From: Nonomuraea fuscirosea
GTDB lineage: Bacteria > Actinomycetota > Actinomycetes > Streptosporangiales > Streptosporangiaceae
NCBI RefSeq assembly: GCF_003001935.1
Contig: NZ_PVNG01000019.1
Coordinates: 62,001-126,000, forward strand
DNA length: 64,000 nt
Direction: 5' to 3'
Each line of letters opens with the position of its first letter. The stretch's first letter is position 1. A model generated the notes under the pieces. It was not told where the DNA came from. It saw nothing but the letters and a program-made list of their open reading frames with translations, and made no database searches. Of the stretch, positions 33,856-42,039 are shown in pieces. The translations under genes were made by a program, and so were the position numbers.

Positions 33856-34197
33856 ATGAGCGAGAGCGCGTTCGAACTCGTACGCCGCCACAAGAGCCGT
33901 GAGACGACGGCGACCGAGACGGTGCGCGCCGCGCTGGACCGGCTGGAGGAGCCGTACGACCGGATCGGCGCGGTGGCCGCGATCGACCGAGAACGCAGCC
34001 TGATCGAGGCGGCGCGGGCGGACCCCCCGACGCTGCGGTCGCAATCGCCCGACTTACCGGGACTCATCGCAACCGACGGACCCTTGCACCAGCCGGACCT
34101 ATCGCACCGACGGACCCGCCAGACCAGACCCGCCGGACCCGCCGGACCCGCCGGACCCGCCGGACCCGCCGCACCCCCGCCCGGCCGCGTCCCCTAG
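33856..34197 (+). pseudogene. N-terminal fragment of an amidase-like (GatA-type) gene with a repeat tail
   Basis: 113 residues with a strong gaggagg ribosome site at 33844-33850. The start MSESAFELVRRHKSRETTAT, ETVRAALDRLEEPYDRIGAV and AAIDRERSLIEAARAD resembles the first helices of amidase-signature enzymes (…ELSPVEVVxAxLxRI…NAVVxxDxExALxxARxAD). After residue 60 the homology ends and the tail is PDLPGLIATDGP followed by Gly-Pro-Ala repeats. The Ser/Lys catalytic core is absent, so it should be non-functional. Start is divergent from the frameshifted phosphotransferase. Confidence 0.55.
34127..34171. repeat. 9-bp x 5 tandem repeat
   Basis: gacccgccg repeated five times in perfect succession, encoding (Gly-Pro-Ala)-type repeats in the fragment above, or PAG/GPA in that frame. 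A slippage-prone sequence. Confidence 0.9.
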
Positions 34198-34207
34198 GGT
34201 GCGGGGG

Positions 34208-34954
34208 ATGAGTGGACGTGGAGTACTTGTCACGGGAGCGTCGAGAGGCATCGGCCGGGCGGTCGCGACGGCCTTCGCCGCCGCGGGAGACCGGGTCGCG
34301 ATCCATCACCGCGACTCCGCCAAGGAGGCCGAGGGCCTGCTCGCCGAGCTGCCCGGCCAGGGGCACGCGGTCGTCAGGGCCGACCTCGCCGATCCCGGAG
34401 GCGTCAGGAGCATGGCGGACGAGGCCGCGGCGGCGCTGGGCGGTGGGATCGACGTGCTGGTGAACAACGCGGGCGTCTACCTGCACCACCCCGTCACCGA
34501 GCTGTCCTACGACGAGTGGCAGGACGCCTGGCGGCGCACGCTGGACGTGAACCTCGTGGGCGCGGCCAACCTGACCTGGTGCGCGCTGCGGCACATGGGG
34601 GAGGGCGGCCGGATCGTCAACGTCTCCTCGCGCGGCGCCTTCCGCGGCGAGCCGGACAGCCCGGCGTACGGCGCGAGCAAGGCGGGCCTGAACGCGCTGG
34701 CCCAGTCGCTGGCCATCGCCCTGGCCCCGCGCGGTATCGCGGTGGCCACCGTGGCGCCAGGGTTCGTCGAGACGGACATGGTGAGCGAGCACCTCAAGGG
34801 TCCCGGCGGGGAGGCCATCAGGGCCCAGAGCCCGTTCGGCCGGGTCGCGCTGCCGGAGGAGATCGCCGCGGCGGTGCTCTATCTGGCCTCCCCGGCGGCG
34901 GAATGGGCGAGCGGGACGGTGCTCGACCTCAACGGCGCCTCGTACCTCCGCTGA
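34208..34954 (+). CDS. SDR-family oxidoreductase (FabG-like)
   Basis: 248 residues from ATG 34208. GVLVTGASRGIGRAVATAFA is the TGxxxGIG cofactor motif, then NNAG (VLVNNAGVYL), the catalytic Ser in IVNVSSRGAF, and YGASKAGLNALAQSLA with Tyr/Lys. The end PEEIAAAVLYLASPAAEWAS and GTVLDLNGASYLR is the usual FabG-type C-terminus. A GTG at 34199 would add three residues. Probably NADPH-dependent 3-oxoacyl or carbonyl reductase; substrate unknown. No operon partners. Confidence 0.93.
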   Translation: MSGRGVLVTGASRGIGRAVATAFAAAGDRVAIHHRDSAKEAEGLLAELPGQGHAVVRADLADPGGVRSMADEAAAALGGGIDVLVNNAGVYLHHPVTELSYDEWQDAWRRTLDVNLVGAANLTWCALRHMGEGGRIVNVSSRGAFRGEPDSPAYGASKAGLNALAQSLAIALAPRGIAVATVAPGFVETDMVSEHLKGPGGEAIRAQSPFGRVALPEEIAAAVLYLASPAAEWASGTVLDLNGASYLR

Positions 34955-35047
34955 TCCCATCACATCTCGCTATGCCGTGATCCGCCGGAAATAGCGGGCT
35001 ATTGTGACCCTCAGGGCACTTCGGAAACTCGCTCAGTGGGAGACGGT

Positions 35048-35923
35048 GTGGCCAAGGGTTGCGGATACGCGTTGGTGTCGGTCGTGTCCGTCATCGTGGT
35101 CCTGGCCGGCACCCTCCTCGTGTACGTGACGAGCGGCCCCGCCGTCACGGTCGCCACCGTGCTGCTCTCCGTGATCGGCCTGTGCGGATTCGTGGTCGTG
35201 CACGACCTGCGCCGCCGCAGGTCCGCGGCGGACGAGGAACGCGTCCTGCTGGCCAGGGAACGCGAGCACGTCAAGCGCACCGTCGACCTCGTCACCGATC
35301 CCGCCCTGAGCGAGCAGGAGCGCCTGGCCGTCATCGACTCCTTCATCCCCAGGCTCGGGCAGGCCGCCTCGCGCGCCCCGTACCGCGACCGGTTCGTGCT
35401 GGTGCCGGAGCTGTCGCCGCCCGCCAGGGCACTGCTGGAACGCGGCAGGAGAGCGGTCATGTCCGTCTACACCTCGCAGGTCATGTACCAGCGGCTGCTG
35501 GACGGGCTGGCCAACGAGGTGCTGCTGCCCCGGCAGATCTGGGAGATCGCCATGCTGCTGCGGGTCCAGACCCAGTTGCAGCACGAGCAGGACCGCGCCA
35601 TGCGGGGCGTCGTGACGCCCGAGCTGCGGGCCGTCCTTGCGCCGCAGCAGGAGGCGCTGCGCCGCTCGGTGGCGTCCGTGACGGCCCGGGTCGAGAGTCT
35701 GGAACGGTACGCCCGCCGCGTCCAGGAAGCCGACGCGGCGCTGCGGGCGCAGGCGGCGCTGGCCGACAACGACAAGTACCGGGCGCTGCTTGCGCACACC
35801 GACGACGCCGACGGGATGCGCGACCTGGAGGCGCACGGCGACGCGCTGGAGCAGACGCTGGCCAGGAGCGTGCGCGAGGCCATCGAGGCCGGCCAGACCC
35901 TGGCCCTCCGCCCGGCTCCCTGA
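35048..35923 (+). CDS. Two-helix membrane protein with cytoplasmic coiled coil
   Basis: 291 residues from GTG 35048, with GGGAG 6 bases upstream (a GTG at 35036 has no such site). Two hydrophobic helices lie at about residues 7-28 and 32-53 (YALVSVVSVIVVLAGTLLVY, VTVATVLLSVIGLCGFVVVH), with a tight turn. The rest is a charged helical cytoplasmic domain: about 60-110 and 180-285 (LERYARRVQEADAALRAQAA, LEAHGDALEQTLARSVREAI) likely coiled coils. Family not recognised; similar proteins are common in Streptosporangiaceae as unknowns. It starts in the spacer of the SDR and is followed by 15-bp repeats covering its stop codon. Confidence 0.8.
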   Translation: MAKGCGYALVSVVSVIVVLAGTLLVYVTSGPAVTVATVLLSVIGLCGFVVVHDLRRRRSAADEERVLLAREREHVKRTVDLVTDPALSEQERLAVIDSFIPRLGQAASRAPYRDRFVLVPELSPPARALLERGRRAVMSVYTSQVMYQRLLDGLANEVLLPRQIWEIAMLLRVQTQLQHEQDRAMRGVVTPELRAVLAPQQEALRRSVASVTARVESLERYARRVQEADAALRAQAALADNDKYRALLAHTDDADGMRDLEAHGDALEQTLARSVREAIEAGQTLALRPAP

Positions 35924-35955
35924 CGCCCGGCTCCCTGACGCCCGGCTCCCTGACG
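35911..35955. repeat. 15-bp x 3 tandem repeat over the stop codon
   Basis: cccggctccctgacg occurs three times (35911, 35926, 35941), followed by two shorter cccgtccgctgacg-like units. The TGA of the membrane protein gene lies in the first copy, so each repeat also carries a potential stop and the copy number does not alter the protein. Confidence 0.9.
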
Positions 35956-36007
35956 CCCGTCCGCTGACGCCCGTCCGCTGGCACCCGGGTCCGCGCAGCA
36001 GCCGCGA

Positions 36008-39000
36008 TCAGGCGGAGAGCCGGCGTTCCAGCAGCAGCGCGCCCCGCCCGGCCAGCAGCGTACGGCACCACCCGCGCAGATCCGCCGCCTTGGGCCCGGA
36101 CACCTCGCCCGACTCCAGCAGCGCAGCCCAGTCGAGCAGCGACTCGGCCAGCATGAGCGGCACCCCCTGCCGCTCGTGCACCTCGGCCGCCGCCTCGAAG
36201 TGCACGGCCGCCCTGGCCGGCTCGCCCATCGCCAGGCACAGGTGCGCCAGGTAGTGGTGCCCGCAGTGATGGGCCACCGTGCCGTGCCCGAACGTCTCGC
36301 CCTCGGCCGCCAGCGCGTCGTACAGGGTCGCGGCCAGGTCGGCCCGGCCCAGCCGCGCGGCGGCCACGGCGAGGTTGTCGAGCGCGGGCCTGTGCGCAAT
36401 GTTGCGCGGCGGCGTGGCGCCCCCGTAGGCCAGGATGCGGTCCAGCAGCGGACCGGCCTCCTCGTCGTCGAGCTCGCACAGGTACCGCAGCACCGCGTGC
36501 ACCGGGTCGGCGCGCGGCGCCTGGCCGGCCTTGCGCAGCCGGTCGCGCAGCTCCCACAGCCGCCCCTGCAGCCGCCGGATCTCGGCGATCTGCTCGGAGT
36601 AGAAGGCCATCGCGTCCAGCCGGTAGCCGATCTGGGAGCCCAGCCGCAGCGCCGACTCGGCCTCCGACTCCGCCTGGGCCAGATCGCCCTGCATCAGGGT
36701 CAGTCCGGCCTTGGAGTAGCCGATCAGCCAGGTGAGGTGCGGCTGCCCGAGCCGGCGCGCCAGCTCTTCCGCCTGGTCGAGCAGCAGGGCCGCCTTGACC
36801 GCGTCGCCGCCGTCGAGGACCGGGGGAGTGCGCTGCATGTACGCGTGGAACAGCACCAGGTCGTCGCCCGTCCTGCGGGCCGCCTCCAGCATCTCGTCTC
36901 CGTCGCGGTGCCGCTGGTGCAGCGGGTCGGCCGGGATGATGGTCAGGCTGCGCATCCCCAGCACGCCGGCCAGCGTGCGCGGGTCGCCCGACTTGCGGGC
37001 CAGCGCCACCGCCTCGTCGCTCAGCGCGAAGCGCCGCTCCCCGTCGGGCGCCCAGATGAGCTCGGAGGCGAGCTGCGCGGCCAGCAGCGCCCTGGTGCTG
37101 ACGTCGGTGGAGTCGACCACCTTGCGCGCCTCGGTCAGCAGCTCGATCCGCTGCCGGTCGGGCGCGGGCGAGATGCTGGAGCCCCGGTCGCCGCCGAGCG
37201 CCGCGGTGACGACCAGGTCGTGCCGCTCGCACTCGCGGGCCAGCGCCGCCGCGTCGAGCAGCGTCCGCCTGGCATCGGGATGCCCGGCCAGCCACATCGC
37301 CCGGCCGCAGTCGACCAGCAGCTCGGCCCGCCGCTCCACGGTGCCGCCGGGGGAGTCGTGCAGCAGGCCGAGCGCCCGCTGGTACCAGGTGACCGCCTCG
37401 CGGTGCGCCAGCCCGGCCAGCGCGTGCTGCGCCGCGTGCACGGCCGCGTCCGCCGCCGCGCTCACCCGGGCCGGGTCGCGGCCGTGCTCGGCGGCGGCCA
37501 GCAGATGCGTGGCCACCACGTACGGCCGCGACCGCATCGCCTGCGGATCCGTCAGCGAGAGCGCGTCGGCCACCCGCCCGTGCAGCAGCGCGGCGCGCGG
37601 CGCCGACAGCGTGGAGTAGAGGGCGTTCCTGGTCAGCTCGTGCGAGAAGTGGCAGGACCCGTTGTCCAGCATCGTCACCAGGCCCGCGCCCATCGCCTCC
37701 TCGACCGCGGCCACGAAGCGCGCCTCGTCGAGGCCGAGGCCCTGGCGCAGCTCGGCCGAGGACATCCGCTCGCCGACGGCCAGCAGGTTGACCAGGTCTC
37801 TGGCGTCGGGGTGCAGCTGGGACAGCCGGGCCAGGACCATCCGGGTGACCGAGTCGGGCACGGCCAGCGCGTCCAGGTCCTTGCCCGCGGTCAGCTCCCT
37901 GATCACCTCGCTGATCAGGAACGCGTTCCCGCCGGTGATCCGGTGCAGCACCGCGGCGTCACCGGCGGCGCGCGCCTCCGTCAGCGCGTGGGAGACCTCG
38001 TCCGGCCCGAACGCCGGCACCGGGACGACGCGGGCGTCGGCGGTCAGCTTGTGCAGCTCCGGCATGGCCGACTCGACCGGCACCGGCCGCGACATCGCCA
38101 GCACCAGCAGCGGCAGCGCGTCGGCGTCCCACATGAGGGCGTTCAGCATCTGCAGCGACTCCAGCGTGGCCCACTGCAGGTCGTCCACGATCAGCAGCAC
38201 GGGCCGCACGGTGGCCAGCCGCTCGATCAGCGTGCGGGCCGCGGCCAGCAGGTGGTAGCGCTCGGAGACGGGCTCGGTGGCCGGCGGCACCTCCAGCGAC
38301 AGCGGCGGCGCGGCCAGCGACGGCGCCAGCCGCACGAGCTGCCCGCACTGCTGGTCGATCCCGGCCCGCAGCAGCAGCGCCGGCGAGGTGCGGGCCAGCC
38401 GCTCGACGGCTCCGGCGATCGGCTCGTACGCCTTGCGCGCCGGATCGGTGCACCGCCCCGCCAGCACCGTGAACTGCCGCTTGAGCGCCCGCCTGGCCAC
38501 CTCGGAGGCCAGCCGCGTCTTGCCCACCCCCGGCTCGCCCTGCAGCAGCACCAGATTGCCGCCGAACTCGGCCGCCGCCAGCTCCGCGTCCAGCGTCCGC
38601 AGCTGCTCCTCCCGGCCCACGAACGGCAGTCCCCGCTCGTCCAGCCACGGCGCCAGCCCGGCGCCGAGGTGGTGGTCGGCACTCTGCCAGTGCAGCTCGT
38701 ACGTGTGCATCGGCTCGCGCAGCCCCTTGCCCGGCAGCCGCCCGAGATCCTTGAACTCGTGCCGGCTGCGCCCCTGGGCCAGCCGCCGCACCAGATCGGT
38801 GCAGAGCACCTGCCCGCCCTCGGCCACCGCGACCAGCCGGGCCGCCTCCACCGTCGGCAGCCCGCTCACGTCGTCGTGACCCCAGCACACGTCGCCGGCG
38901 GCCAGCGCCGCCCTGATCGAGATCTTCTCCTGGGCCCGCTCGTTCTCGTCGGCCACGGCCTGCTGCACCGCGATGATCGCGTCCAGCCCGGCCGTGGCCG

Positions 39001-39223
39001 AGTCGAACACCGCCATCAGCCCGTCGCCCAGGCTCTTGGTGAACGACGACCCGCTGGCCGTCACCACCGATCGCAGCAGCTCGTACAGGCGGCGGAAGAC
39101 GACATTGGCCCGCTCTTCGCCGAGCCTGATCCGCAACGCGGTGGAACTGACCACGTCGGTGAACAGGATGGTCGCCGTGGTGAGCGTGCCCGGCTCGTGT
39201 GCGCGGTCGTGGAGGGCGGTCAC
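36008..39223 (-). CDS. Class III nucleotidyl cyclase-AAA-TPR regulator protein
   Basis: 1071 residues from GTG 39223. The first 180 residues are a class III cyclase domain with both metal aspartates (ILFTDVVSSTAL, D23; SFTKSLGDGLMAVF, D67) and the lower part PTVEAARLVAVAEGGQVLC. Then an AAA/ORC-type STAND ATPase: Walker A GEPGVGKT (229-236) and Walker B LLIVDDLQW (D347/D348), followed by about 570 residues of TPR-like helical pairs. This is the MalT/AfsR-like STAND layout with an output cyclase instead of a DNA-binding domain. The start overlaps the stop of the MpaB gene (TAGTG). Third gene of the Crp-MpaB operon. Confidence 0.9.
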   Translation of the reverse strand: MTALHDRAHEPGTLTTATILFTDVVSSTALRIRLGEERANVVFRRLYELLRSVVTASGSSFTKSLGDGLMAVFDSATAGLDAIIAVQQAVADENERAQEKISIRAALAAGDVCWGHDDVSGLPTVEAARLVAVAEGGQVLCTDLVRRLAQGRSRHEFKDLGRLPGKGLREPMHTYELHWQSADHHLGAGLAPWLDERGLPFVGREEQLRTLDAELAAAEFGGNLVLLQGEPGVGKTRLASEVARRALKRQFTVLAGRCTDPARKAYEPIAGAVERLARTSPALLLRAGIDQQCGQLVRLAPSLAAPPLSLEVPPATEPVSERYHLLAAARTLIERLATVRPVLLIVDDLQWATLESLQMLNALMWDADALPLLVLAMSRPVPVESAMPELHKLTADARVVPVPAFGPDEVSHALTEARAAGDAAVLHRITGGNAFLISEVIRELTAGKDLDALAVPDSVTRMVLARLSQLHPDARDLVNLLAVGERMSSAELRQGLGLDEARFVAAVEEAMGAGLVTMLDNGSCHFSHELTRNALYSTLSAPRAALLHGRVADALSLTDPQAMRSRPYVVATHLLAAAEHGRDPARVSAAADAAVHAAQHALAGLAHREAVTWYQRALGLLHDSPGGTVERRAELLVDCGRAMWLAGHPDARRTLLDAAALARECERHDLVVTAALGGDRGSSISPAPDRQRIELLTEARKVVDSTDVSTRALLAAQLASELIWAPDGERRFALSDEAVALARKSGDPRTLAGVLGMRSLTIIPADPLHQRHRDGDEMLEAARRTGDDLVLFHAYMQRTPPVLDGGDAVKAALLLDQAEELARRLGQPHLTWLIGYSKAGLTLMQGDLAQAESEAESALRLGSQIGYRLDAMAFYSEQIAEIRRLQGRLWELRDRLRKAGQAPRADPVHAVLRYLCELDDEEAGPLLDRILAYGGATPPRNIAHRPALDNLAVAAARLGRADLAATLYDALAAEGETFGHGTVAHHCGHHYLAHLCLAMGEPARAAVHFEAAAEVHERQGVPLMLAESLLDWAALLESGEVSGPKAADLRGWCRTLLAGRGALLLERRLSA

Positions 39224-40506
39224 TAGTGCGGCCCTTTCCGCCCCTGGGCGGGCGCTCGTAGCGTGCGGCGGACCGTGCGGCGGATCGCGCGGGTCTTCAC
39301 CGCGGCGCCGGAGCGCCTGATCCGCCACGAGCGGGCCAGCTCCGGAGGGATCCTGAACGCCGCCTGCCCGCCGGAATGGCGGTCGATCAGGGCGACCACG
39401 ATGTGCCGCCCGGACTTGCGTACCAGCCAGCGAACCACAGAGTCCACCGGGCGGGCCAGCAACCGGCCCCTGTTGGCTTCGCGGGTCAGCCGGAACAGCG
39501 CCGTGAACCACCACGCCGGCGGGGGCACGTCGAGCAGCTCGGGCACCCGGTCCGCGCCGTGGGCGGCGTCCTGGAAGATCCAGTGCACCAGGCTGCGCGG
39601 CATCTTGCGCCAGCCCAGCGGCATGAAGGCCTCCATCTCCTTCAGCAGCACGGCCATCAGCCTGACGCCTTCGTCGCTGGGTTCGAGCAGCCGGCCCAGG
39701 CGCGCGCTGATCGGCTCGACGTCGTCGAGCGTGAGGGGGCCGTCGCGGCACACCTCGATGCCCATCAGATGGCCGAAGACGCTCCAGGTGTAGAGGTTGG
39801 CGGCGCGCTCCTCCTCGCTCAGCGTCACCCCCATGGTCTCCATCGCCTCCCACGTCACCACGGAGAAGTCGAAGAGCGTGGCGAGCAGCAGCTCCTGGTT
39901 CACCGGCGGGCCGTGCCGCTCGGCGTCCCACCGGTCGGCGTAGCGTTCGTCGACCAGAGCCCGCACGAACGAGTGCAGGATGCGCAGCCCGATCGCCGTC
40001 GTGTGTCCCGGCCGTCCCGGCTGCAGACTGTCGGTGGACTTCAGCCCCATCACGTCCACCAGCATCTGGCCGGTCTCCGCCACCCGGCGGGTCATGTGGT
40101 GCGTGGCCAGGTTGGACACGCCCGCCAGCACCCTCGCGCTGGACGTCTCCGCGTACGCCATCGGCAGGCAGGCGAAGAACAGGGCCGCCGACTGGTACAG
40201 CCCGTAGTCGGCGAAGACCGCCTGCCCCCTGGCCAGCAGCTCCCGGTCGTCCCCCCACTCCGGCAGCTCCTTGGCGAAGTCGAGCGCGTCGAAGATCTCG
40301 TACGCGGGCGGCTCGCCGGAGGGCTCCCTGGCCTCCCGCTTGGCCTCGCCCAGCTCCGCGACCACGGCCTTCACCAGGTCGAGCGCACTCTTCCCGTCCG
40401 GCTGCGCCGCCAGGTATTCGGCCACGACCTTGTCGATGTCGGGATCGGCCTGGTGACGCAACTGCCGGAACCTCTCCTCGGGCCAGCGCTCGTCGTGATC
40501 GTTCAT
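39223..40506 (-). CDS. MpaB/Lcp-like oxygenase (DUF2236 family)
   Basis: 427 residues from ATG 40506 (MNDHDERWPEERFRQLRHQA). It has the long all-alpha DUF2236 architecture with several conserved His (SNLATHHMTRRVAETGQMLV, GHTTAIGLRILHSFVRAL) and LYTWSVFGHLMGIEVCRDG, as in latex-clearing protein and mycophenolic-acid MpaB, which bind b-type haem or iron and cleave or oxidise hydrophobic substrates. No signal peptide or membrane helix is clear. It lies 22 bases after the Crp gene and its stop overlaps the cyclase start, so it is the middle gene of a three-gene operon. Substrate unknown. Confidence 0.85.
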   Translation of the reverse strand: MNDHDERWPEERFRQLRHQADPDIDKVVAEYLAAQPDGKSALDLVKAVVAELGEAKREAREPSGEPPAYEIFDALDFAKELPEWGDDRELLARGQAVFADYGLYQSAALFFACLPMAYAETSSARVLAGVSNLATHHMTRRVAETGQMLVDVMGLKSTDSLQPGRPGHTTAIGLRILHSFVRALVDERYADRWDAERHGPPVNQELLLATLFDFSVVTWEAMETMGVTLSEEERAANLYTWSVFGHLMGIEVCRDGPLTLDDVEPISARLGRLLEPSDEGVRLMAVLLKEMEAFMPLGWRKMPRSLVHWIFQDAAHGADRVPELLDVPPPAWWFTALFRLTREANRGRLLARPVDSVVRWLVRKSGRHIVVALIDRHSGGQAAFRIPPELARSWRIRRSGAAVKTRAIRRTVRRTLRAPAQGRKGPH

Positions 40507-40528
40507 GTGCCCCGTACTCCAGATTCGG

Positions 40529-41239
40529 TCAGAGGCCGCCCCGTTTCCGCAGGGCGGCGACATTCAGCAGCGTGATCGTCCGCCCCTTGACGGCGATGAG
40601 GTCGCGCGACACGAGTGACTGCAGGGCCCGGTTGACCGCGGGCCGCGACGCGCCGATCAGGGCGGCGAGGTCGGACTGGGTCAGGCCGGGCAGGTCGACC
40701 ACCCCGTCGGAGTGGCCGTGCTTGTCGGCCAGTTGCAGCAGCAGCTTGGCCAGCCGCCCGCCCAGGTCGAGGAAGGCGAGGTCGGCCGCCTGGTCGGTGA
40801 GCCGGCGGACCATGCGGCCGAGCAGCCGCAGGAACTCGTCGGCCAGCCCGGGATGCTCGCGCATCAGCTCCAGCAGCCGGGCCCGCGGCAGCGCGAACAC
40901 CCAGGCGGGACGCACGGTCGTGATCGAGGCCGACCGCGGCGAGCCGTCGAGCAGCGCCATCTCGCCGAAGGTGTCGCCGCGGCTGAGCATGTTGAGCACG
41001 ATCTCGTCGCCGTGCTCGGTGGTGAACACCACCTTCACCAGCCCGTCCAGCAGGACGAACAGCGACTCTCCAGGATCGCCCTGGTGGAAGATGATCTGCC
41101 CCGCCCGGTAGCGCCGCGACACCCCCGCCTGGGCCGTGCTCCGGATGCCCTTCTCCCCCAGCACGCGGAACAACGGGATCTCCGCCAGCACGGCGGCGAC
41201 CGGCTCGGCGTCGTGGGGCGGCCCGCTGCGCGCGTTCAT
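40529..41239 (-). CDS. Crp/Fnr-family transcriptional regulator
   Basis: 236 residues. The cyclic-nucleotide-binding domain has the full PBC signature region (SRGDTFGEMALLDGSPRSAS, with FGE and RSAS typical of cAMP binding) and the beta-roll start RRYRAGQIIFHQGDPGESLF. The Crp-type HTH reads LTQSDLAALIGASRPAVNRA LQSL (split here). No cysteine cluster, so not an oxygen-sensing Fnr. It is the first gene of the operon with MpaB and a cyclase, and a TGTGA-N6-CCACA site lies 60 bases upstream, so it probably senses cAMP (or a related nucleotide) and controls the locus. Confidence 0.93.
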   Translation of the reverse strand: MNARSGPPHDAEPVAAVLAEIPLFRVLGEKGIRSTAQAGVSRRYRAGQIIFHQGDPGESLFVLLDGLVKVVFTTEHGDEIVLNMLSRGDTFGEMALLDGSPRSASITTVRPAWVFALPRARLLELMREHPGLADEFLRLLGRMVRRLTDQAADLAFLDLGGRLAKLLLQLADKHGHSDGVVDLPGLTQSDLAALIGASRPAVNRALQSLVSRDLIAVKGRTITLLNVAALRKRGGL

Positions 41240-41297
41240 GCAAGAACTCTAGGACGCATTCCACGGGCGGACAGCCTCCGGTTGCCGATCTCCGGAA

Positions 41298-41313
41298 TGT
41301 GACGAGGACCACA
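41298..41313. promoter_or_regulatory. Crp-type binding site
   Basis: TGTGACGAGGACCACA matches the general Crp consensus TGTGA-N6-TCACA at all but one position. It is about 59 bases before the Crp start (minus strand) and 105 bases before the sigma-factor start (plus strand). Could serve both promoters. Confidence 0.6.
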
Positions 41314-41418
41314 CGCGCACTGTCACTTCCGAGACAGTCTTTTCGGATCATCCGGCGCACGGTGAGGTAGCCGGCCGGAATTGGCCCCCCGAGAAACCGG
41401 ACCGGCGGGGAGAACGAC

Positions 41419-41991
41419 ATGCAGCTGGACACCATCGAACGTCTCGACACCGCCGCCCTCGTGTCCGCCGCCCAGGACGGCGACACCGTGGCCTGGGAAC
41501 GGCTGGTCGAGGAGTTCAGCCCGATGCTGAGAGCGCGCATCCGCCGCTTCCGGCTCAGCCACGAGGACGCCCAGGACGTGCTGCAGACGACATGGCTGCT
41601 GGCCTGGCAGAACCTGCGCAGCGTCGAGGACGGCCAGCGGATGGCCGGCTGGCTGGCCACGATCGCCTTCCGCGAGTGCCTCAAGCTCACCAGGCGGACG
41701 AAGGAGATCTGCACGCCGGACCTCGACTCGCTCGGCAGCACCGACGACGTCGACAGGGAGCTGGCCAGGATCTGGCTGGCCGGGACGCTGGCGGAGCTGG
41801 TCGAGGAGCTGCCGGCGGCGCAGCGGGTGCTGTTCAGGGCGCTCACGGAAACCTCCGAGCCGCACTACGTGGACGTGGCGCGCAGGCTGGGCAGGCCGGT
41901 CGGGAGCATCGGGCCCACCCGTGCCCGCTGTTTCGCGAAGCTGCGCGGGCTGCTCCAGGCCCGCGAGATCACGCGCGACTTCCTGGACTGA
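41419..41991 (+). CDS. Sigma-70-family (ECF) RNA polymerase sigma factor
   Basis: 190 residues from ATG 41419 behind gcggggag. Region 2 is complete (VEEFSPMLRARIRRFRLSHE, EDAQDVLQTTWLLAWQNLRS, MAGWLATIAFRECLKLTRR) and region 4 follows (AELVEELPAAQRVLFRALTE, VDVARRLGRPVGSIGPTRAR). The SIGPTRARC element is typical of a distinct actinobacterial ECF subgroup without a linked anti-sigma. It is divergent from the Crp operon and convergent to the unknown 425-residue gene. No anti-sigma gene is adjacent. Confidence 0.92.
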   Translation: MQLDTIERLDTAALVSAAQDGDTVAWERLVEEFSPMLRARIRRFRLSHEDAQDVLQTTWLLAWQNLRSVEDGQRMAGWLATIAFRECLKLTRRTKEICTPDLDSLGSTDDVDRELARIWLAGTLAELVEELPAAQRVLFRALTETSEPHYVDVARRLGRPVGSIGPTRARCFAKLRGLLQAREITRDFLD

Positions 41992-42039
41992 TCTCTTCTC
42001 GGTCGGTCGGGTTCGGTCGGATCTGGTCGGTCAGGCCGA

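Noticed and set aside
36176..39226. 1016-codon open frame opposite the cyclase-ATPase gene
   Set aside because: Low-complexity Gln/Arg/Gly translation; the minus-strand gene has cyclase and ATPase motifs.
39224..40258. N-terminal extension of the cyclase gene giving 1416 residues
   Set aside because: The added 345 residues are the wrong frame of the MpaB gene; GTG 39223 with TAGTG overlap is the better start.
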